Assembly (NCBI GenBank): GCA_945861085.1
Contig: OX244046.1
Coordinates: 2,604,001-2,668,000 of the forward strand
Direction of reading: 5' to 3'
Length of the DNA: 64,000 bases
From: Clostridioides difficile_D
GTDB lineage: Bacteria; Bacillota; Clostridia; Peptostreptococcales; Peptostreptococcaceae
The notes under the pieces: generated by a model
Seen by the model: only the letters and a program-made list of their open reading frames with translations
Database searches by the model: none
What the model was told of the DNA's origin: nothing
Program-made: the position numbers and the translations under genes
In this document: in pieces, positions 55,310-63,595 of the stretch
Layout of the letters: the number at the start of each line of letters is the position of its first letter
Position numbering within the stretch: the stretch's first letter is position 1

Positions 55310-55426
55310 TTATCCCAGCTTATGAGTTTTTCCAGTACTTAACCTAGCACTAAAAGCATCTAATTTTATTTTATAGATTACAATAAAGTTTTCTTCATCA
55401 TTTGGCAGTGCCACATCCGTTCCCAC
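55310..55426 (-). CDS. Possible 38-aa small protein upstream of glcK
   Basis: GTG 55424-55426 opens a 38-codon frame (MGTDVALPNDEEN start, ARLSTGKTHKLG end) behind AAGGGGTG, 31 bp downstream of a near-consensus promoter. Mildly acidic N terminus and basic C terminus, no membrane segment. Promoter and ribosome binding site are convincing; the coding potential is not tested, so the transcript could instead be a regulatory RNA. Confidence 0.4.
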   Translation of the reverse strand: MGTDVALPNDEENFIVIYKIKLDAFSARLSTGKTHKLG

Positions 55427-55456
55427 TGGAATCACCCCTTTCTATTATTTAATTAT

Positions 55457-55485
55457 ATTATAGCATATTATATATTTTAGGACAA
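55457..55485 (-). promoter_or_regulatory. SigA-type promoter of the glcK-upstream transcript
   Basis: On the minus strand, -35 TTGTCC (55480-55485), exactly 17-bp spacer, extended -10 TGCTATAAT (TATAAT at 55457-55462). One of the best promoter matches in the window. Confidence 0.7.
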
Positions 55486-55487
55486 GT

Positions 55488-55502
55488 ATTTTTCAGAAAA
55501 TT
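55488..55502. promoter_or_regulatory. CodY box candidate beside that promoter
   Basis: ATTTTTCAGAAAATT matches the CodY consensus AATTTTCWGAAAATT at 14 of 15 positions and lies directly upstream of the -35 box. CodY would then link this transcript to branched-chain amino acid and GTP levels. Confidence 0.6.
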
Positions 55503-55532
55503 ATATATATTCAGTTTTATCTTTATACAAAA

Positions 55533-55613
55533 TAGCCAATATAAAAATCACAATATCTCTATTGAAATCTTATAAATAACTAAGACTTCAAAAACATGAT
55601 TATATATTGGCTA
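55533..55613 (-). terminator. Possible terminator of dnaJ
   Basis: Perfect 11-bp arms TAGCCAATATA (55533-55543) and TATATTGGCTA (55603-55613), but the loop is 59 bases. It begins 6 bp after the dnaJ stop and is followed by ATTTTG on the minus strand. Confidence 0.45.
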
Positions 55614-55619
55614 CTTTAA

Positions 55620-56774
55620 CTACTTTTTCTTAAACATATCTTCTATTTTTTGTCCGAATGTTTTCTTCTTTTCGTGGACGTTCGACCCGCACTCCTTCGC
55701 AAATTCTCTTAATAGTTCTTTTTGCTTATCATTTAATTTTTTAGGAATTTCAACTACAACTTTAACATATTGGTCTCCTCTTGAGTTTCCTCTGATTCTA
55801 GGAATTCCTTTTTCTTTAAGTCTAAATACAGTTCCAGTTTGTGTTCCTTCTGGCACACTATATTTAACTTTTCCATCCAAAGTAGGTACTTCTATTTCAT
55901 CACCTAAAGTTGCTTGAACAAATGTAATTGGCATTTCAAAGTAAATATCATTTCCATCTCTAGTAAACAGTGGATGTGACTTAACATTAACTACAATATA
56001 TAAATCTCCTCTTGGAGCACCTTTTTCACCCACTTCACCTTGACCAGAAAGTTTTATCATTTGACCATCATCTATACCAGCAGGTATATCCACTTCTATA
56101 GTCTTAACTTTTCTTGTATTTCCAGTTCCATGACATTTACTACATGGAGATTCAATCACTTCTCCAGTTCCATTACAATCACTACATGGTCTTGAACTTG
56201 CTATATTACCAAATGGAGTTCTTTGAACAGTTCTAACTTGACCAGTTCCATTACAAGTTGAACAAGTTTTCTTTGATGTCCCTGGTTTTGCCCCAGTTCC
56301 ATTACATTCTTCACACTCTTCGCTTCTATTTACTTTTATAGACATCTTTTTACCAAATGCAGCTTCTTCAAAAGATATAGTAACACTTTGTCTTATATCT
56401 GCACCACGTTGAGGACCTCTTCTTCTTGCTCTTCCACCTCCGAAGCTTCCTCCAAACATGTCACCAAATATATCTCCGAACATATCTTCAAAACCACCAA
56501 AGCCTTGACCGCCAAATCCTCCTTGACCACCAAAACCTCCTTGACCATTTAGCCCATCATGTCCAAACTGGTCATAAGTTTTTCTCTTTGTATCATCAGA
56601 TAGAACTTCATAAGCTTCATTTATCTCTTTAAACTTTTCTTCTGCTTCTTTATCTCCAGGATTTCTATCTGGATGGTACTTCATTGCTAATTTTCTGTAA
56701 GCTTTTTTTATCTCTTGAGCTTCTGCACCTTTACTGATACCTAAGACTTCATAATAATCCCTTTTTGTACTCAA
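55620..56774 (-). CDS. dnaJ: Chaperone DnaJ
   Basis: A 384-aa co-chaperone that delivers unfolded proteins to DnaK and stimulates its ATPase. J domain with HPD (MKYHPDRNPGDKEAEEKFK), a Gly/Phe-rich stretch (about 75-125), four CxxCxGxG zinc repeats (about 145-210) and the C-terminal substrate domain. TTG 56772-56774 with AAGGTGG. Last gene of hrcA-grpE-dnaK-dnaJ. Confidence 0.97.
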   Translation of the reverse strand: MSTKRDYYEVLGISKGAEAQEIKKAYRKLAMKYHPDRNPGDKEAEEKFKEINEAYEVLSDDTKRKTYDQFGHDGLNGQGGFGGQGGFGGQGFGGFEDMFGDIFGDMFGGSFGGGRARRRGPQRGADIRQSVTISFEEAAFGKKMSIKVNRSEECEECNGTGAKPGTSKKTCSTCNGTGQVRTVQRTPFGNIASSRPCSDCNGTGEVIESPCSKCHGTGNTRKVKTIEVDIPAGIDDGQMIKLSGQGEVGEKGAPRGDLYIVVNVKSHPLFTRDGNDIYFEMPITFVQATLGDEIEVPTLDGKVKYSVPEGTQTGTVFRLKEKGIPRIRGNSRGDQYVKVVVEIPKKLNDKQKELLREFAKECGSNVHEKKKTFGQKIEDMFKKK

Positions 56775-56803
56775 AAATTGACACCACCTTCATTTTACAA
56801 AAC

Positions 56804-56836
56804 GATAGCTTGTAGAATAATAAACTACAAGCTATC
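56804..56836 (-). terminator. Hairpin between dnaK and dnaJ
   Basis: Perfect 12-bp arms GATAGCTTGTAG (56804-56815) and CTACAAGCTATC (56825-56836), followed by GTTTTGTAAAA on the minus strand. It lies in the unusually long (210-bp) dnaK-dnaJ gap and probably lowers dnaJ expression relative to dnaK, or stabilises the upstream mRNA. Confidence 0.65.
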
Positions 56837-56984
56837 ATTAATTCTTATATTCTACTTTAAGTTATATAATCTATGATATATTATATTCTTTATGATGTGT
56901 ATTGTCCATATATCTTTAACATCTATATGATTTTCACAAATCATATATGCTCCAATTATCATTTAGTGTTACATATTATATAGC

Positions 56985-58832
56985 TTATTTATCTTCATCT
57001 ACTTCTTTAAAGTCAGCATCTACTACATTGTCATCTTTAGGACCATTGTCTTGAGCTTGTTCTGCACCTTGTGTTGCTTGTTGCTCTTGAGCTGCTTTTT
57101 GGTACATTTCTTGAGATACTTTTTGGAACTTAGTCATTACTTCATCTGTAGCTTTCTTAAGTTCTTCTGCTGTAGCATCTTGATTATCTTTTACAGTTTT
57201 TAAGTCTGCTATAGCTTTTTCTATATCCTCTTTATCACTTGAACTTATTTTATCTCCAAGTTCATTTAAAGTTTTTTCAGTTTGATATATAGTAGATTCA
57301 GCTTGATTGAATGCTTCTATTTTTTCTTTCTTTTGTTTATCAGCTTCTGCATTCATTTCTGCTTCTTTTATCTTTTGCTCTATTTCTGCTTCTGATAAAT
57401 TAGTGTTTGATGTTATAGTTATTTTTTGTTCTTTTCCTGTACCTAAATCTTTAGCTGAAACATTAACTATACCATTTGCGTCTATATCAAATGTAACTTC
57501 TATTTGAGGTATTCCTCTTTGTGCTGGTGGTATATCTGTTAATTGGAATCTTCCTAAAGTTGTATTGTCATAAGCCATACTTCTTTCACCTTGAAGAACA
57601 TGTATATCAACAGCTGTTTGATTATCTGCAGCAGTTGAGAATACTTGAGATTTCTTAGTTGGTATTGTAGTATTTCTTTCTATTATCTTAGTCATTACAT
57701 TACCCATAGTTTCTATACCAAGAGATAATGGAGTAACATCTAGTAATAATAAGTCTTTAACATCTCCTGCTAAAACTCCAGCTTGTATAGAAGCACCTGC
57801 TGCAACACATTCATCTGGGTTTATACCTTTATGAGGTTCTTTTCCTATAAACTTCTTAACAGCTTCTTGTACTGCTGGTATTCTTGTAGAACCACCTACT
57901 AATAATACATCATCTATATCACCTGTAGAAAGTCCTGCATCTTGTAAAGCTGTCTTAGTTGGTTCCATAGTTTTTTCAACTAAACCTCTAGTTAATTCCT
58001 CAAATTTAGCTCTTGATAAATCTATATTTAAGTGTTTTGGTCCTTCTGCTGTAGCAGTTATGAAAGGTAAGTTTATGTTTGAACTCATTGTTGATGATAA
58101 TTCTTTCTTAGCCTTTTCTGCTGCTTCTTTTAATCTTTGAAGAGCCATTTTATCATTTCTTAAATCTACACCTTCAGCTTTTTTAAATTCCTCTGCTAAA
58201 TAATCTATTACTATTTGGTCAAAGTCATCTCCACCTAATCTATTGTTACCTGCTGTAGCTAAAACTTCGAAAGTTCCATCTCCTATTTCAAGTATAGATA
58301 CGTCAAAAGTTCCTCCACCTAAGTCAAATACTAATATTTTCTTTTCTTGGTCTAATTTATCCATACCATAAGCAAGTGCTGCTGCTGTTGGCTCATTTAT
58401 TATTCTCTTAACATCAAGTCCTGCTATTCTACCAGCATCTTTAGTAGCTTGTCTTTGAGCATCTGTAAAATAAGCTGGAACTGTTATAACTGCTTCTGTT
58501 ACTGTTTGTCCTAAGTAACTTTCTGCATCTGATTTTAATTTTTGTAATATTATTGCTGATATTTCTTGTGGAGTATATGATTTTCCATCTATATTTACTT
58601 TATAATCAGTTCCCATATGAGTTTTTATAGAAGTTATTGTTTTGTCTGCATTTGTAACTGCTTGTCTTTTTGCAGGTTCTCCAACTATTCTTTCACCATC
58701 TTTTGTAAATGCTACTACTGATGGAGTAGTTCTCATACCTTCACTATTTGCTATTATTTGTGCTTCTCCACCTTCTAATACTGCAACACATGAATTTGTT
58801 GTTCCTAAATCTATTCCTATTATTTTTCCCAT
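56985..58832 (-). CDS. dnaK: Chaperone DnaK (Hsp70)
   Basis: A 615-aa Hsp70: ATPase domain (about 1-360) with IGIDLGTTNSCVAVLEGG, FDLGGGTFDVSIL and VLLVGGSTRIPAVQ; substrate domain (about 370-510) with LLLDVTPLSLGIETMGNV; helical lid and an acidic DEDK end. Start ATG 58830-58832 with GAGGAGG. Normal length. Confidence 0.98.
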   Translation of the reverse strand: MGKIIGIDLGTTNSCVAVLEGGEAQIIANSEGMRTTPSVVAFTKDGERIVGEPAKRQAVTNADKTITSIKTHMGTDYKVNIDGKSYTPQEISAIILQKLKSDAESYLGQTVTEAVITVPAYFTDAQRQATKDAGRIAGLDVKRIINEPTAAALAYGMDKLDQEKKILVFDLGGGTFDVSILEIGDGTFEVLATAGNNRLGGDDFDQIVIDYLAEEFKKAEGVDLRNDKMALQRLKEAAEKAKKELSSTMSSNINLPFITATAEGPKHLNIDLSRAKFEELTRGLVEKTMEPTKTALQDAGLSTGDIDDVLLVGGSTRIPAVQEAVKKFIGKEPHKGINPDECVAAGASIQAGVLAGDVKDLLLLDVTPLSLGIETMGNVMTKIIERNTTIPTKKSQVFSTAADNQTAVDIHVLQGERSMAYDNTTLGRFQLTDIPPAQRGIPQIEVTFDIDANGIVNVSAKDLGTGKEQKITITSNTNLSEAEIEQKIKEAEMNAEADKQKKEKIEAFNQAESTIYQTEKTLNELGDKISSSDKEDIEKAIADLKTVKDNQDATAEELKKATDEVMTKFQKVSQEMYQKAAQEQQATQGAEQAQDNGPKDDNVVDADFKEVDEDK

Positions 58833-58923
58833 GACTAAAATCCTCCTCGAGTAATTATATAATTAAGTTTTACTTATTTTAATATTTTATATTAAGTTAA
58901 ATAATTTAACCTTTAATTTATAC

Positions 58924-59544
58924 TTAGCAAGAAACTTTAACCATTGAAGGTCTTACAACTTTAGTTCCTAGCTTATATCCTTTTTGAAGCACCATTACTA
59001 TTTGATTTGCTTCAACTCCATCTACACTTTCTTGCATAACTGCTAGATGTAAATTAGGGTCAAATTCCTTAGATTCTGCTTCTATTTCTTCTACTCCAAA
59101 TTTTACTAGAGTGTCTATTAACTGTTTATGTACAAGGCTTATACCCTTATACATAGTATCTTCCTTATTTTCACATGCATCTAAGGCTCTTTCCATACTA
59201 TCTATAACTGGTATCAACTCAGTTATTATCTTTTCATTTGCAAATACACCTATTGTTTCTTTCTCTTGTTGAGTTCTTCTTCTGTAGTTTGCATATTCGG
59301 CTTGAAGTCTTTGATATTTATCATTTAATTCATCTAACTCATCTTGCAATTTCTTTTCTGCTAACTTAGAATTTATATCTGTTACATTTTCATCATCAAC
59401 TTCTTTTTCATCAGTTTTTTCACCTGACGTTTCACATTCTTCATTAACAACTTCCTCTTCTAACTCTACTTGAGTTTCAGATTCTTGGTTAATAGAATTA
59501 TCATTTTCTTCTCTTACTTCCTGTTGTTCATTTTTTTTATCCAA
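58924..59544 (-). CDS. grpE: Nucleotide exchange factor GrpE
   Basis: A 206-aa dimeric exchange factor for DnaK. Acidic N-terminal tail rich in Glu (1-60), a long coiled coil (about 65-110, DELNDKYQRLQAEYANYRRR) and a C-terminal beta domain (VLQKGYKLGTKVVRPSMVKV). TTG 59542-59544 with GCGAGGTG. Confidence 0.96.
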   Translation of the reverse strand: MDKKNEQQEVREENDNSINQESETQVELEEEVVNEECETSGEKTDEKEVDDENVTDINSKLAEKKLQDELDELNDKYQRLQAEYANYRRRTQQEKETIGVFANEKIITELIPVIDSMERALDACENKEDTMYKGISLVHKQLIDTLVKFGVEEIEAESKEFDPNLHLAVMQESVDGVEANQIVMVLQKGYKLGTKVVRPSMVKVSC

Positions 59545-59573
59545 GACTTTACACCTCGCAATTTAAAATTTCT

Positions 59574-60593
59574 TTACTTTCTATTAATTAATAAACTCAT
59601 ATAATTTATTATAGAGTAAATTCTAGCATAATCCATTCTGGTAGGACCTATAAAGCTTATTCGCCCAACCAAGTCTCTATCTACATTATAAGTTGCTGTA
59701 ACTATACTACAATCCTGTGCCAGTTCACAATCATTATCACTACCAATTATTATATTTAGATTGTCTTTTTGTATTCCCTTTGATTTAATTATGTCTGCTA
59801 TTGTTTCCTTTTTTTCCAACATATTTAAAAATGACTTTGCTTTTAATACATCATTAAATTCTGGATAACTAAATATATTAGTAGCTCCATTTAATGATAG
59901 AGAAAAATCTTCTTCTTTCATATTTGAGTTCAAAGCATTTAAAAGCTCGTCTATAAGCCCAGAATACTCACTTATTTCGTATTTAATAAAAGCAATTAGA
60001 TTATCATCCAAATCTGTTATACTTTTACCTAAGAGCTTCCTTGTAAGATTATCAGAAATCAAATTTAACTTAGATTGATCTAAATATACATTAGTTGTAA
60101 GGTTAGCTTTTTTTAAGTCCCCTTTATCTGTTACAACTATAAGTAAAATATTATTGTCATTCATGGCAACCAACTGTATGTGCTTTATAACACTTTGATT
60201 TATTAAACTCTTAGTAACTGCTACAGTTGTATAGTTTGTTAGTTGAGATAATAGCTTAGAAGTTTCATGAATCAATTCTTTTATATGATTTATATTATGA
60301 TTCATACATTGTTCAATAAGAATCTTATCATTATCATCCAATTCGCTTTTACTCATAAGGGAGTTTACATATAACTTATAGCCTTTTTCAGATGGAACTC
60401 TACCCGCAGAAGTATGAGGCTGAATTAAGTATCCTAATTCTTCAAGGTCAGCCATTTCATTTCTTATGGTAGCAGCACTAACACCTAAATCATGTCTTTT
60501 AGATATTGTTCTAGAACCTATAGCTTCAGCTGTTTCTATATAATCTTTAACTATAGCTTTGAGGATATTTAATTTTCTTTCATTTAATTCCAT
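59574..60593 (-). CDS. hrcA: Heat-inducible transcription repressor HrcA
   Basis: A 339-aa repressor that binds CIRCE and is kept active by GroEL. N-terminal winged HTH (LGVSAATIRNEMADLEELGY), GAF-like middle and C-terminal block GRISFIGPTRMDYAR. ATG 60591-60593 with AGGAGG; a longer frame would start inside CIRCE. First gene of the heat-shock operon. Confidence 0.96.
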   Translation of the reverse strand: MELNERKLNILKAIVKDYIETAEAIGSRTISKRHDLGVSAATIRNEMADLEELGYLIQPHTSAGRVPSEKGYKLYVNSLMSKSELDDNDKILIEQCMNHNINHIKELIHETSKLLSQLTNYTTVAVTKSLINQSVIKHIQLVAMNDNNILLIVVTDKGDLKKANLTTNVYLDQSKLNLISDNLTRKLLGKSITDLDDNLIAFIKYEISEYSGLIDELLNALNSNMKEEDFSLSLNGATNIFSYPEFNDVLKAKSFLNMLEKKETIADIIKSKGIQKDNLNIIIGSDNDCELAQDCSIVTATYNVDRDLVGRISFIGPTRMDYARIYSIINYMSLLINRK

Positions 60594-60613
60594 ATTACTA
60601 TACCTCCTAGCTG

Positions 60614-60640
60614 TTAGCACTCACCAAGTTCGAGTGCTAA
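60614..60640. promoter_or_regulatory. CIRCE operator (HrcA-binding site)
   Basis: Exact consensus inverted repeat TTAGCACTC - 9 bases - GAGTGCTAA, 20 bp upstream of the hrcA start. It indicates autoregulated heat-shock control of hrcA-grpE-dnaK-dnaJ. Confidence 0.97.
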
Positions 60641-60695
60641 AAAGATTATATATATTATATACCATTATAAATTTATTTTGTCAACACCTTAAAAA

Positions 60696-61871
60696 TTATT
60701 CCATAAATTCTATAAATATACTATTAGATATTTCTCTTCCTTTTTGAGTTAATTGTATACCTTCAAAGCTCTGATTTACAAGCTTTCTAGTTGATAGCAT
60801 TTCTATTTGCTTACTATACTTTTCTCTAAAATCTATTCCAAATTTTTTTTTGAAATCTTCAAATTTTATACCTTTATTCATTCGAAGCCCCATAAATATC
60901 TTTTCTTCTATCATATCTTTTTCAGAAAGAATTTCACTTTCTTGTATTGGTTTTTTTCTTTTTGATAACATTAAATGATAATCCTCTAAAGATTCTAAAT
61001 TATTATATCTGTTCTTATTGATATAGCCAGAAGCTCCTGCTCCAAGCCCTATATAATGTTCACATTCCCAATATAAAATATTATGCTCACAATTATATCC
61101 TTCTTTTGAGTAGTTTGATATTTCATATTGATTATATCCTTTTGACTTTAGATAGTTTATCGTATACTCATACATTTCTATATCTACATTTTCATCTATA
61201 AGTTCAAATTTATTACTCTCATACATATTATATAGTTCAGTACCTTCTTCTAATATAAGAGAATAAGCTGATATATGTGTTGGATTTAAGTCTACAACTT
61301 TTTGAAGAGTTTCCTTCCAATCACACAAAGTTTGATTTGGAAGACTGTACATTAAATCTATATTAATGTTTTTAAAACCTACACTTAACGCATCTTTATA
61401 GTTTTTCTCAAATTCTTCATAAGTATGTATTCTTCCTATAAAATTTAAATGCTTTTCTTGAACAGCTTGTAATCCTATACTAAGCCTATTTACACCAATA
61501 TCTTTCATAGTTCTTAATTTTTCTAATGTCAATGTACCAGGATTACACTCTATAGTTATTTCTGCATTCTCATCTATGTTAAACATTTCTTTTATACTTG
61601 TAAATACTTCTCTTATTTCATTAGATGTTAATATACTAGGTGTACCTCCACCTACAAATATACTAGTTATTTTGTCATTTTTATTTAGACTATAACATTC
61701 TTTATTTTTATATTCATTATCTTTATATAATTTATTACTGTATAATTCCATTTCTATTTTTAAATCTTCTATATATCTTTTTTTTGAATCTATATCCATT
61801 TTATAAGAATTAAAGTCACAATACTTACATTTTTTCACACAAAATGGAATATGTATATAAAGTCCTAGCAT
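60696..61871 (-). CDS. hemW: Radical SAM heme chaperone HemW (HemN-like)
   Basis: A 391-aa radical SAM protein with CxxxCxxC in PFCVKKCKYCDF, GGGTPSIL and a C-terminal HemN domain. HemW-type proteins next to hrcA are thought to be heme chaperones rather than true coproporphyrinogen oxidases; the short size and lack of the HemN N-terminal arm support HemW. ATG 61869-61871. Confidence 0.92.
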   Translation of the reverse strand: MLGLYIHIPFCVKKCKYCDFNSYKMDIDSKKRYIEDLKIEMELYSNKLYKDNEYKNKECYSLNKNDKITSIFVGGGTPSILTSNEIREVFTSIKEMFNIDENAEITIECNPGTLTLEKLRTMKDIGVNRLSIGLQAVQEKHLNFIGRIHTYEEFEKNYKDALSVGFKNINIDLMYSLPNQTLCDWKETLQKVVDLNPTHISAYSLILEEGTELYNMYESNKFELIDENVDIEMYEYTINYLKSKGYNQYEISNYSKEGYNCEHNILYWECEHYIGLGAGASGYINKNRYNNLESLEDYHLMLSKRKKPIQESEILSEKDMIEEKIFMGLRMNKGIKFEDFKKKFGIDFREKYSKQIEMLSTRKLVNQSFEGIQLTQKGREISNSIFIEFME

Positions 61872-61985
61872 TTTTTATTCCTCATTTCTTAAATTGTCTT
61901 AAATCATCAATTACTAAATTATAAATCAAACAAGATAGCATATCAAGTAACATATATAACACTCATATTATGTAATATTATAAAA

Positions 61986-62023
61986 AATTTGGATAAAAGT
62001 TAATTTTTACTTTTATCCAAATT
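61986..62023 (-). terminator. Terminator of the APC permease gene
   Basis: Perfect 15-bp arms (61986-62000 and 62009-62023; AATTTGGATAAAAGT) around an 8-base T-rich loop, 21 bp past the permease stop, with a T-run following on the minus strand. Confidence 0.88.
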
Positions 62024-62044
62024 CATCTAACTTAAATTAGGTAG

Positions 62045-63358
62045 TTATCTTTTTTTCATATAATAATAAACTGGTAAACCTAATAGTGTTATAAATATTC
62101 CACCTAAAGATATTATTGTTGAAGTCAATATTTGATTTATTATTACGAACAGTCCACCTAATATAGCTATAATTGGTATTACTGGGTATAAAGGAACTTT
62201 ATACGGTCTGTATAAATCTGGTTTTTCTCTTCTAAGTCTCATAACTCCTATAAAAGTCAATACATAAAATACCCATATTGAAAATATAGTTAAATCTGTT
62301 AAAAGATTAAATTGTCCAGATAATGCATATACACAGGCTAATACAGTTATTAATAATATTGAATTTACAGGAGAACCTCCAGAGTTTACTTTTAAAAGAG
62401 TCTTAGATGCTGGCAAAGTTCCCATTTCAGCTAATGTATATGGGATTCTTGAACCTGTCAATAAATATCCATTTAATGTACCAAATACTGATATTAATAT
62501 ACCCACAGTTATTACTTTTCCACCTAAATTTCCAAATAATCTTGTTGCAACCAATGTAGCTGGTGAAGTAACTGTTGCTAGTTCACTTGCTGGTACGACC
62601 CAAAGATATGCTATATTTATTATAATATAAACTGCCATAACTAACGATAAACCACCAACTATTGCTCTTGGCAAGTCTTTCTCCGGAGATTTCATTTCTC
62701 CTGATATGGCTCCAACATTTATCCAACCATCATATGCAAACAAAGTAGCTATTAGTACTTGTCCAAGTGCATTTGATACATTAACACCCTCTCCTACCAA
62801 TGGATTTAATACTTCACTACTTTGACCTTTAATAAACCCAAAGATTATTATTAAAATTAAAGGTATCATCTTTCCAATAGTAGCTACTGTCTGAACTTTT
62901 CCACCTAATGATGAACCAATTATGTTGAGTAATGCCAGAAATAGTATAACTCCAATCGCTATAGGAAGTACATTAGCCAAATTACTTGGACTCATACCTA
63001 AAAGTTCAGATGCTTGTTGAGCAAATATTACTCCTAACGCTGCTGATGTGCCTGGGAAAAATAATACAGTTTGCATCCATCCAGTTAAAAAACCTAACTT
63101 TTCTCCATATATTTCTTCGATATAAATCATCATACCACCAGTTTTTGGTATAGCAGCTGAGATTTCTGTGGCTGTAAGACCAGCAGTTATTGTTATAAAA
63201 CCACCTAAAAGCCATGCTATAATACCTAGACCTGGAGCTCCATTAGTTGTAGTGTATATTGCTTGTGGCTTAAAAAAAACTCCCGAACCTATAACCATAC
63301 CTACAACAGTAGAAAGAGCTGCTGAAAGACCAATAGTCTTTTGTAGTTGAGTACGCAT
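62045..63358 (-). CDS. Amino acid permease (APC superfamily)
   Basis: A 437-aa transporter with about 12 hydrophobic spans and the APC opening LSTVVGMVIGSGVFFKP (about 16-32), GGMMIYIEEIYGEKLGF and FAYDGWINVGAISGEMKSP. Resembles LAT/serine-threonine exchanger-like bacterial permeases. ATG 63356-63358 with AGGAGG. Single gene; substrate not determined. Confidence 0.9.
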   Translation of the reverse strand: MRTQLQKTIGLSAALSTVVGMVIGSGVFFKPQAIYTTTNGAPGLGIIAWLLGGFITITAGLTATEISAAIPKTGGMMIYIEEIYGEKLGFLTGWMQTVLFFPGTSAALGVIFAQQASELLGMSPSNLANVLPIAIGVILFLALLNIIGSSLGGKVQTVATIGKMIPLILIIIFGFIKGQSSEVLNPLVGEGVNVSNALGQVLIATLFAYDGWINVGAISGEMKSPEKDLPRAIVGGLSLVMAVYIIINIAYLWVVPASELATVTSPATLVATRLFGNLGGKVITVGILISVFGTLNGYLLTGSRIPYTLAEMGTLPASKTLLKVNSGGSPVNSILLITVLACVYALSGQFNLLTDLTIFSIWVFYVLTFIGVMRLRREKPDLYRPYKVPLYPVIPIIAILGGLFVIINQILTSTIISLGGIFITLLGLPVYYYMKKR

Positions 63359-63595
63359 CCTGTTCCTCCTCACTGTTTTACAGTATATAAAATATTAATT
63401 TTATAAATTTATGGTTTTAGTATTCCCAAAGTTTTTTTTTATATTAATCTACTAATCCTAGAGTAAACCCTTGTACATTTAAAAATCATACAATCTTAAT
63501 CTCTAAAATAGTCTCTGAAAACTATCTATTTTATCTAAATAAGTATTATCTTCTATATTTTTAAAGTAATTAAATTAAAATTTTTATATTTGAGT
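63359..63595. other. Gap between the CCA-adding-like gene and the permease
   Basis: About 240 bp, AT-rich, presumably the permease promoter. No ORF, repeat or clear operator seen. Confidence 0.4.

Larger units (their letters stand above)
54677..55619. other. 0.94-kb region between dnaJ and glcK with no long gene
   Basis: Holds a minus-strand promoter with CodY box (55457-55502), a possible 38-aa ORF (55310-55426), an inverted repeat (55238-55249 with 55356-55367), three copies of a 14-base direct repeat (55052-55142) and a strong hairpin (54790-54831). No ORF longer than about 40 codons with a ribosome binding site was found. The region may encode a small RNA. Confidence 0.6.

Noticed and set aside
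55370..55450. Riboswitch (cobalamin, TPP, c-di-GMP) in the leader of the glcK-upstream transcript
   Set aside because: GTGG/GCACTGCC resembles parts of several riboswitches, but no complete consensus core was found.
63006..63215. Minus-strand 69-codon ORF inside the APC permease
   Set aside because: Out-of-frame shadow of the permease gene, Trp/Asn/Cys-rich and without a ribosome binding site.
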